NCBI GenBank assembly: GCA_031255315.1
Contig: JAIRSS010000004.1
Location: 1-11,512, forward strand
Direction: 5' to 3'
DNA from: Spirochaetaceae bacterium
GTDB taxonomy: Bacteria; Spirochaetota; Spirochaetia; Treponematales; Breznakiellaceae
DNA length: 11,512 bases
In this document: in pieces, positions 6,381-11,512 of the stretch
How the letters are laid out: every line of letters begins with the position of its first letter
How positions within the stretch are numbered: position 1 is the first letter of the stretch
Made by a program: the position numbers and the translations under genes
Notes under the pieces: model-generated
Seen by the model: the letters and a program-made list of their open reading frames with translations, nothing else
Database searches by the model: none
Told to the model about the DNA's origin: nothing

Positions 6381-7165
6381 GTTAAAACATCGTCCATCGT
6401 AAAAACGCCCCGCCGAGGCTCTCCGGCAGGACCGCCGGGGAAGCGCGCCAGCCATTCCGCAGCCCGAAGCGCCCCCGCCGCAAAACCTTCCCGGTTCCGC
6501 GCTGTATGAGTAATCTCGATAGTATCTGCGGGAGAATCAAAGATCAGGGTATGAACGCCCGGCAGAGACCCCGTCCGCAGGCTGGGGTAGTGGAGTTCCT
6601 CCGCTTTCGGGGGCCGGTCCAGGGTTTCCCATACCGGCGTGGTCTTGCGGCTCATCCCGGCCAGTACGCCCGCTACCAGAGTCCGGGCGGTTCCCGAAGG
6701 ACTGTCCGCTTTTTTGTTATGATGGGCCTCCCAGCCGCCCGCGTCGTATTCCGGAAAAGGGTCAGCCAGCCGGGCGGCGTACGCGGAGATCCGGTAAAAC
6801 AGGTTTACTCCCAGCGAAAAGTTGGAGGCCCACAGGAGGGAAGTCCCGGCGGCCTCTACCGCGGCGCGAATCTCCGCCAGATGGTCCAGCCAGCCGGTGG
6901 TTCCCACAATAACGGGAATACACCGTTTTATCAGGGCGTACAGGTTGCCCGGCGCCGTATCGGGCCGGGTAAACTCAATTGCCGCATCCGCGGCAGCCAG
7001 CCCGGACGCATCGTCCATTGACCGGTAAACCGGCGCGCCGGAAGGCGCCCCCGCCTCTGGGGGAACAAGAGGGTCCACAATAGCGGCCACCCGGTGCCCC
7101 CGGTCCAGAGCGCGGGCCTCAATCAGCCTCCCCATTTTTCCGTATCCAATAATAGCGATATTCAT
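6362..7165 (-). CDS. dapB: 4-Hydroxy-tetrahydrodipicolinate reductase
   Basis: DapB reduces the DapA product with NAD(P)H, the second step of the diaminopimelate branch. The 267-residue protein has the dinucleotide-binding motif IIGYGKMG at 5-12, VGTTGW at 87-92, SNFSLGVN at 114-121, and the family signature EAHHNKKADSPSGTA at 146-160, with the catalytic His148/His149 and Lys152. The length is normal for the family. The ATG at 7165 follows the lysC stop by only two bases and has AGGGGG five bases upstream, within the lysC 3' end, so translation of the two is probably coupled. The enzyme acts as a soluble cytosolic oligomer in characterised relatives. Confidence 0.96.
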   Translation of the reverse strand: MNIAIIGYGKMGRLIEARALDRGHRVAAIVDPLVPPEAGAPSGAPVYRSMDDASGLAAADAAIEFTRPDTAPGNLYALIKRCIPVIVGTTGWLDHLAEIRAAVEAAGTSLLWASNFSLGVNLFYRISAYAARLADPFPEYDAGGWEAHHNKKADSPSGTARTLVAGVLAGMSRKTTPVWETLDRPPKAEELHYPSLRTGSLPGVHTLIFDSPADTIEITHTARNREGFAAGALRAAEWLARFPGGPAGEPRRGVFTMDDVLTDILPG

Positions 7166-7167
7166 GA

Positions 7168-8529
7168 TTACCCCCTGCCGCCGGAAACCGCGTCCGGCCC
7201 TTCAAAATACTCCCTGTGCAGCCCCTTAACCGCTTCCTCCGCCTGATTGTCGTCCACGATGAAGCTGATATTCACCTTGCTGGCCCCCTGGGAAACCATC
7301 TGAACCGGTATCCCCAGACGCTCGCAGACCCCAAAGGCTCGCTGAAGAATCTCTGAAGACCGGCGTACATCCCCGATTATGGTAACAATGGCCTTGCCGG
7401 TCTTGATCTCCACGCTGGCGATCCTGCCCAGGTCCCGTTGCAGCCCCGCTAAATCGTAATCCGCATCCAGCGTCAGGGAAACCGAAACCTCGCTGGTCGC
7501 CACCATGTCAACGGATATGCCGTATTCGGCAAAACGGGCGAACACCGTGCCCAAAAACCCGGCCTGGCCCACCATCCGGGTGGACGCAATATCCACCAGG
7601 GTTACATTCTGCCGGGAGGTAAGCGCCTGAACCGGCCCGCTTTTCCCCTCCGCTTTCGTCCCTATCCGGGTCCCCGGCGCGGCGGGATTAAAAGAATTCC
7701 GCACAAAAACCGGCGTTCCCGTCTTCATGCAGGGCTGCATCGCTCGGGGGTGCAGCACCTGGGCGCCGAAATAGGCCAATTCCGCCGCTTCTTCGTAGGT
7801 AACCGATTCCACCGGACGAGCGTCGCGCACCAGCCGGGGATCCGCTGTGAGTATGCCATCCACATCCTTCCAGACCTGGACTTCTTCCGCTCCGCAAGCC
7901 GCCGCGATAACCGTGGCGGAAAGATCCGACCCGCCGCGGCCCAAGGTCGTGATGCTGCCGCTTTCGTCTTTGGCGATGAACCCGGTAATTACCGGCAGGA
8001 TTCCTTCGTGTACCGCCGGAAGCAGGGCCCGGGGAATACGCTCCCAGGTTTCCGGCAGGAGGTCGGCAAAGGTATAATTGGCGTCCGAGAGGAACCCCGC
8101 ATCCCAGGCGTCCAACGGACGGGCCGGTATCTTGATCGACTCAAAGTACGCCGCCGCTATCCGTGCCGAAATCCGCTCCCCAAACGATACCAGATAATCC
8201 CTGGTCCTGCCCGTAAGCTCCCGAATCAAGGAAATGCCGGTAAGAAGGCTCCGTAATTCCACAAAGAGGGGCTGTATCGCCTCCTGAACCGCCGGCCCCA
8301 GTCCCAGTTCGTGTATCGTTTTCAGGTGAAGGCTTTCAATCAGATGAATCGATACCGACCGGTTCCGAAGCGCCGACTCCGCAGCCTCCAGCAGATGATC
8401 CGTGGTATCTCCCATAGCTGACAGCACTAATACCGGTTTTCGGGGAATCTGGGCCGCAACAATTTCACCCATCCGGCGAATTCGCTCCGCGCCCGCCACC
8501 GAGCTTCCCCCGAACTTCATCACAATCAT
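7168..8529 (-). CDS. lysC: Aspartokinase, monofunctional with ACT domains
   Basis: Aspartokinase phosphorylates aspartate, opening the pathway to lysine, threonine, methionine and diaminopimelate. The 453-residue protein starts with MKFGGSSV (4-11), followed by LVSFGERI at 113-120, TLGRGGSDLSA at 195-205 and VWKDVDGILTADPR at 219-232, together forming the kinase core. Two ACT domains follow at about 307-375 and 380-445, the usual site of feedback inhibition by an amino-acid end product, probably lysine. It is not fused to homoserine dehydrogenase; size and layout resemble E. coli LysC. The start at 8529 is supported by GGAGG (8536-8540), six bases upstream. ATG at 8520 is a weaker alternative that would still keep the KFGGSSV motif. 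It is the first gene of the operon with dapB, dapA and asd. Confidence 0.95.
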   Translation of the reverse strand: MIVMKFGGSSVAGAERIRRMGEIVAAQIPRKPVLVLSAMGDTTDHLLEAAESALRNRSVSIHLIESLHLKTIHELGLGPAVQEAIQPLFVELRSLLTGISLIRELTGRTRDYLVSFGERISARIAAAYFESIKIPARPLDAWDAGFLSDANYTFADLLPETWERIPRALLPAVHEGILPVITGFIAKDESGSITTLGRGGSDLSATVIAAACGAEEVQVWKDVDGILTADPRLVRDARPVESVTYEEAAELAYFGAQVLHPRAMQPCMKTGTPVFVRNSFNPAAPGTRIGTKAEGKSGPVQALTSRQNVTLVDIASTRMVGQAGFLGTVFARFAEYGISVDMVATSEVSVSLTLDADYDLAGLQRDLGRIASVEIKTGKAIVTIIGDVRRSSEILQRAFGVCERLGIPVQMVSQGASKVNISFIVDDNQAEEAVKGLHREYFEGPDAVSGGRG

Positions 8530-8540
8530 GCTCCGCCTCC

Positions 8541-8890
8541 ATACTGCGCAAAAATACCGATGCCTCAGACTACCAAAAAACAGGGGCGTCTACAATACAA
8601 AGCCGGTAATAGCCGGAATGGAGGCTGAGGGACGGGAGGAAGGAGACAGGGACCCGGCAACGGGTTCAGGCGGGAACTAGTGGAATTTACCAGGAATTGA
8701 CAGGGCTGGCGCTCTCATAGTACCCTGCGAATATTGACAAATTAATCTAAATTTAGCTGCGGGAACCGCCGCTGAAGAGCGCTCTGCGACGGGTTGGCGC
8801 GGTGTAACCAAACCGCTCGCCGGAACATGCAATAAAGGCGGCGGGCGTCATACCCGGCGGGTAAGAAAGCACGGCATGAAGGATTGAAGT
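8541..8890. other. Intergenic region between lysC and the WD40 gene
   Basis: No gene is visible here. It is the divergent control region for the lysC operon (left) and the WD40 gene (right). A small hairpin, ACCCG-GCAA-CGGGT, lies at 8652-8665. Two TTGACA boxes occur at 8697-8702 and 8734-8739 on the plus strand, 37 bases apart, but neither has a good -10 box at 16-18 bases. The second borders an AT-rich island with the inverted repeat AAATT/AATTT (8739-8743, 8750-8754), which could be an operator. I see no riboswitch or tRNA. The final part carries AAGGA (8879-8883), the ribosome-binding site of the next gene. Confidence 0.5.
8567..8595 (-). promoter_or_regulatory. Possible promoter of the lysC-dapB-dapA-asd operon
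   Basis: On the minus strand TTGTAG (8590-8595) and TAGTCT (8567-8572) are separated by exactly 17 bases, each matching three of six consensus positions. The transcript would start near 8560, leaving a leader of about 30 bases. That is too short for a lysine riboswitch or an attenuator if this is the main promoter. Confidence 0.3.
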
Positions 8891-10261
8891 ATGGCTATGA
8901 ACACGAATCTGCTTAAGGCGCTAACAGAGATTGTTTCGAAGCATGGGGGCGTTGCGGCACTGTCAAACGCACAAAAGGCCAGGGCGCTGCTGGCCGACCT
9001 CGCGGCAAACGAACCCAAGCCGCAGAAGAACGCCCTTGCCGCCTGTATTGAACGGGGCTTTGTCCCGATGCTGCAAAACGTTCCGGCGGGAGAGCGCCGC
9101 GCGGCGAAGGCAAAACTGGCGGCGCGCCTGAACCGCGAAGAAGGGCTGGACGCAACGCTCTGCGCGGACACGCTGGACCTGCTTGAGGCGGCGCTGCCCG
9201 GAGGCGTTTCCCCGGAGGCCGCGTCTCCTGATGTTTATTATCTGAGCGTCAACTATCAGCAGATCGGGCCGTTTACCCTGGAACAGGTAAAAAGCATGAT
9301 ACGCGGCGGACTCGTGGCAAAAGACCACAGGATTCGCCAGGGAGAGAAGGCGGCGTGGTCGCCTGTTACCAGGCAGCCTGAATTGAAGCCGCTGTTTGCC
9401 GATGCCGGCAATACCGGCGGCAAAAGCAGGGGCGGCAAAGCAGCACCGGGAACGTCCGCGTCTAAACAGCAGCCGCCTCAGGGGCGGCAGGACGGCGAGG
9501 TTTGGCGTGAACTGCGAACGCTTACGAGGCATACCGAGGGGGTATATTCTGTGGTGTACAGCCCCGACGGGTGCCGTATCGCCTCCGCGTCAGGGGATAA
9601 CACCGTCAGGATATGGGATGTGGAGAACGAGCGTAAACTGCGAACCTTTAAATTTGAGGAGTTCCCGTCGTGGGGGTTGGCGTACAGCCCTGATGGGCGC
9701 TGTATCATTTTTAGACCAGGGGATGACCACATCATCAGGATATGGGATGTGGAGAGCGGGCGTGAGCTACAGACACTCAAGGGGCATACCGATAGGGTAA
9801 TTTCTGGGGCGTACAGCCCCGACGGACGCCGTATCGCTTCCGGGTCATGGGATCACACCGTCAGGATATGGGTTGTGGAGAGCGGGCGTGAACTACAGAC
9901 ACTCAAGGGGCATACCGAGGTGGTAATTTCTGTGGCGTACAGCCCCAACGGACGCCGTATCGCTTCCGGGTCATGGGATCACACCGTCAGGATATGGGAC
10001 GCGGAGAGCGGACGCGAACTGCTAACCCTTTGGGGGCATACCGATAGGGTATATTCTATGGCGTACAGCCCCGACGGACGCTGTATCGCTTCCGGGTCAT
10101 TGGATAACACCGTCAGGATATGGGACGCGGAGAGCGGATATGAACTGGGAACCCTTGAGGGGCATACCGAGGCGGTATGTTCTGTGGCGTACAGCCCCGA
10201 CGGACGCCGTATCGCCTCCGGGTCATGGGATCACACCGTCAGGATATGGGGAAAGGAGTAA
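8891..10261 (+). CDS. Helical adaptor-GYF_2-WD40 repeat protein
   Basis: This 456-residue protein has three parts. Residues 1-105 are an Ala/Leu-rich, mostly helical domain (IVSKHGG, RALLADLAANE, ALAACIERG). It resembles the short helical N-terminal domains with an R-x-x-L-L-x-D-L core found before repeat or signalling domains in other bacterial proteins. Residues 115-170 (YYLSVNYQQIGPFTLEQVK, then a Trp near 156) match the GYF_2 (DUF4339) pattern. Residues 171-202 are a Gly/Ala/Gln/Lys-rich linker. Residues 208-456 form six WD40 repeats of 42-43 residues, each with GHT, YSPDG, and the IASGS-WDHTVRIW type ending; repeat 2 is degenerate. No signal peptide or membrane segment is seen. AAGGA lies seven bases before the ATG. 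The role is probably protein-protein scaffolding; no enzymatic domain is visible, so the function is unknown. A broken partial copy follows directly. Confidence 0.85.
   Translation: MAMNTNLLKALTEIVSKHGGVAALSNAQKARALLADLAANEPKPQKNALAACIERGFVPMLQNVPAGERRAAKAKLAARLNREEGLDATLCADTLDLLEAALPGGVSPEAASPDVYYLSVNYQQIGPFTLEQVKSMIRGGLVAKDHRIRQGEKAAWSPVTRQPELKPLFADAGNTGGKSRGGKAAPGTSASKQQPPQGRQDGEVWRELRTLTRHTEGVYSVVYSPDGCRIASASGDNTVRIWDVENERKLRTFKFEEFPSWGLAYSPDGRCIIFRPGDDHIIRIWDVESGRELQTLKGHTDRVISGAYSPDGRRIASGSWDHTVRIWVVESGRELQTLKGHTEVVISVAYSPNGRRIASGSWDHTVRIWDAESGRELLTLWGHTDRVYSMAYSPDGRCIASGSLDNTVRIWDAESGYELGTLEGHTEAVCSVAYSPDGRRIASGSWDHTVRIWGKE
9512..10258 (+). repeat. Six tandem WD40-coding repeats of about 126 bases
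   Basis: Repeat starts are near 9512, 9638, 9767, 9893, 10019 and 10145. Repeats 3 to 6 are nearly identical at the DNA level; by hand count repeats 3 and 4 differ at about 10 of 126 bases. Repeats 1 and 2 have diverged, and repeat 2 is one codon longer. The last repeat is cut short just after its RIW, followed by GKE and the stop. Known WD40 propellers usually have seven blades, so six suggests an incomplete ring, an atypical ring, or recent loss of a unit. Confidence 0.9.
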
Positions 10262-10268
10262 CTGAAAT

Positions 10269-10485
10269 ATGCCGGTGAACCCCGCGGTGCGTAAGGCGCT
10301 GACAGACATCGTTTCGAAGTATGAGGGCCCGCAACCCGGTCCGCGGCAGAACGCCTTGCCGCCTGTATTGAACACAGCTTTGTCCCGGCGCTGGAAAGGC
10401 AAAACTGGCGGTACGCCCGCGCCATGAAGGGGGGCCGGACCCGGCGCTCTGCCCGGACCGCCGGACCTGCCGGCGGCGGGAGGAA
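10269..10485 (+). pseudogene. Decayed tandem copy of the N-terminal domain of the WD40 protein
   Basis: An ATG at 10269, eight bases after the WD40 gene's stop, begins MPVNPAVRKALTDIVSKYEG, clearly related to the start of its neighbour (NLLKALTEIVSKHGG). The DNA then matches in pieces. About 57 bases are missing after KYEG. A one-base loss at 10352-10355 shifts the frame within the ...NALAACIE... segment (AACIEHSFVPALE is readable in the next frame). A further ~36-base gap follows before GGCAAAACTGGCGG (10398-10411). DNA similarity can be traced to about 10485. The surviving frame ends at a TGA (10425-10427) after 52 codons. No GYF or WD40 part remains. It is a duplicated gene reduced to its head, or the remains of a second family member whose tail was deleted. 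Confidence 0.75.
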
Positions 10486-10797
10486 TAGAGCATCCTCTTG
10501 TCCCCCCGGCGCCGTATAGTTGCTCTTGTGGATGTACATCGTACACCAAATCGTTCTGAAGCAGGGGTTGTCACGCGCCCTGTTTCTCCCGGTGGTTTCC
10601 GACCGCAGGTTTAGCCTGTGAATCCCGGCCAGGTTCGGTGTATCGCTTCTTTCCCCAAGGCAGCGTTCCAAAACTGAAGTTTTGGGAACGCCCCTGTTTA
10701 TAGAATCCTCTGATTATGGTATCCTCTATAAATATGAATACTACTCTTTACGCTGTATTGAGGCGGTATCTTATCCAGGATATCTTTTCTCACCTCG
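10486..10797. other. Gene-poor strip between the pseudogene and mobile-element remnants
   Basis: No convincing gene is visible here apart from a 38-codon ORF starting at 10734. The strip contains a ten-base perfect palindrome, GATGTACATC (10531-10540), a stronger hairpin at 10664-10690, and ATCCTCT repeated twice at 16-base spacing just before the short ORF. Several minus-strand frames remain open only because of base composition and show no family motifs. No tRNA or rRNA is recognised. Confidence 0.5.
10664..10690. repeat. Near-perfect hairpin
   Basis: CGTTCCAAAACT (10664-10675) is followed by GA and then AGTTTTGGGAACG (10678-10690), giving a 12-base-pair stem with one bulged G and almost no loop. 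It has no T-run after it, so it is not a simple terminator. A fold-back of this kind at a boundary between decayed genes and mobile-element pieces fits a small repeat element or the end of an insertion sequence. Its copies elsewhere cannot be checked here. Confidence 0.55.
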
Positions 10798-10850
10798 TCA
10801 ATGCCTGCGCTTTGGCTCCGCCAAAACCGTATTATGCTCTAATTGAATAG
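10734..10850 (+). CDS. Short ORF, probably a truncated gene start
   Basis: The frame encodes 38 residues beginning MNTTLYAVLRRYLIQDIF and ending at TAG (10848-10850). I do not recognise it. It has no strong ribosome-binding site; ATCCTCTATAAAT precedes the ATG. The composition (Leu, Arg, Tyr, then a Pro/Tyr-rich end) looks protein-like. It is followed immediately by sequence that reads as a transposase fragment on the other strand, so it may be the head of a gene cut off by a rearrangement near 10850. Its last third overlaps the tail of that antisense frame. It could equally be a chance ORF. Confidence 0.25.
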   Translation: MNTTLYAVLRRYLIQDIFSHLVNACALAPPKPYYALIE

Positions 10851-10992
10851 TCATTTTTGGTTTTCCCATGAGACGGTCGATGGAGCGGGGGTTGATTTTT
10901 TTGAGTTTGGCGGCGGCGGCATCGGACATGCGGTATTTTTCTCTGAGCCTGATGAGGTCAAGGTTTTGCCTAAGAACATGTTTAATATCTTT
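10798..10992 (-). pseudogene. Possible fragment of an integrase-core transposase
   Basis: The minus strand reads 64 codons between an in-frame TAA (10993-10995) and a TGA (10798-10800). The part LIRLREKYRMSDAAAAKLKK followed by INPRSIDRLMGKPKM (about 10855-10970) resembles the N-terminal region of integrase-core (DDE/rve) transposases, which often carry a K(I)SPxTIDRLL-like helix. No start codon with a ribosome-binding site, no catalytic residues and no C-terminal part are present. The frame overlaps the last codons of the IS5-type transposase next to it, so the junction between the two elements is at about 10970-10990. The match is from memory of the family and is tentative. Confidence 0.35.
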
Positions 10993-11512
10993 TTAGCAAC
11001 AGCGAGATAAACGCAAGAACCGTCATTTGCAACGTGGTATGGATCTTACGTTCACAGTTTTTCCAAAGACGACGGAATTTCTCCAACCACGCAAAGCTTC
11101 GCTCAACTACCCAACGCCTGGGTAATACCACAAACGTATGCAGTTCATTCCGTTTAACCACTTCCACTTCCGCCCCCATAAGCGCCTTCACAGCACCGGC
11201 GAAGTTTTCTCCGCGGCAACCGCCGTCGCACAGGACTTTCGCGACTTTTGACAGATTGAGGGCGCATCTACTCAGCGTTTCAACCGCGCCGTCCCGGTCA
11301 GTCACGTCCGCCGTCGTAACCCGCATCGCATGAGGCAAACCGTTAGCAGCAACTCCGATGTGTACCTTTATCCCTGAAGTTTTTTCCCCCGTCATACCCC
11401 TTTTCGCAGGCCGTATCGGTGTTTTTCACGCTTCTGGAAATAATAATACACGATATTCCACCGGGGGAAATCGTGCGGCAGCCCGCGCTGGGTACACCCT
11501 TCTTTGAGAACA
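10982..11512 (-). pseudogene. Broken IS5-family transposase (internal deletion plus frameshift, runs off window)
   Basis: Read on the minus strand from the right edge, the first frame gives GCTQRGLPHDFPRWNIVYYY, the N-terminal part of IS5-family (IS427-like) transposases. It jumps at 11430-11440 straight to VKNTDTACEKGYDGGK (11382-11429) in another frame. In intact relatives some 60 residues lie between these, including the first catalytic Asp of the DSQSVKN motif. A second frame change at the 11380-11390 homopolymer (T6C5 on the plus strand) leads to the last frame, SGIKVHIGVAANGLPHAM onward, with the second catalytic Asp in LCDGG and the Glu in WVVERSFAWL, ending at TAA (10982). The longest open piece has 137 codons starting at 11395. 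Without the first Asp no active DDE enzyme can be made. Terminal inverted repeats cannot be paired because the other end is outside the window. The second frame change might be a natural programmed shift, which some IS5 relatives use. Confidence 0.8.

Noticed and set aside
8530..8890. Lysine riboswitch upstream of lysC
   Set aside because: No long multi-helix pattern or recognisable L-box wording could be found by eye, and the likely leader is short. A covariance search would settle it.
10231..10671. Several minus-strand frames of 108-146 codons
   Set aside because: They overlap the pseudogene and the end of the WD40 gene on the opposite strand, overlap each other in different frames, and show no motif or ribosome-binding site.
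1..11512. CRISPR array, tRNA or rRNA genes
   Set aside because: No regularly spaced identical repeats with unique spacers were seen. The only tandem repeats are WD40-coding, and no cloverleaf or rRNA wording was recognised.

Overview
The window looks like chromosomal DNA from a spirochaete, most likely a Treponema-like or termite-gut (Breznakiellaceae-type) lineage. This rests on the long form of GlyA, the overall gene style and the GC-rich codon use. It is an inference from family resemblance, not a database match. Most of the window is GC-rich. The first ~200 bases are sharply AT-rich and look like different, possibly acquired, DNA.

Layout, left to right. (1) Positions 1-200 hold the 5' part of a small membrane-protein gene on the minus strand, leaving the window at base 1, with its own ribosome-binding site and promoter-like sequence. 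(2) glyA (minus) ends at a good intrinsic terminator. (3) A ~290-base gap upstream of glyA holds two inverted-repeat structures, one resembling a dispersed fold-back repeat. (4) A small Nfu/NifU-C-type Fe-S scaffold gene (minus) diverges from a GH13 alpha-glucosidase gene (plus) whose active-site signature suggests alpha-1,6-glucosidase activity. (5) A four-gene minus-strand operon, lysC-dapB-dapA-asd, holds the common aspartate-pathway enzymes leading to diaminopimelate/lysine and threonine/methionine. (6) After a 350-base gap, a plus-strand gene encodes a three-part protein: a helical N-terminal domain, a GYF_2-like domain, and six WD40 repeats, four of them nearly identical. (7) Directly behind it lies a decayed second copy of that protein's N-terminal region. 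It is followed by a gene-poor strip with a hairpin, a tiny ORF, a short transposase-like fragment, and a broken IS5-family transposase running off the right edge.

Functionally, the left two thirds is housekeeping: one-carbon metabolism, Fe-S assembly, oligosaccharide use, and cell-wall/amino-acid precursor synthesis. The right third is accessory. The WD40 gene with near-identical blades, its broken tandem paralogue and the stacked mobile-element remnants form the most dynamic part and the best place to look for an undescribed system.
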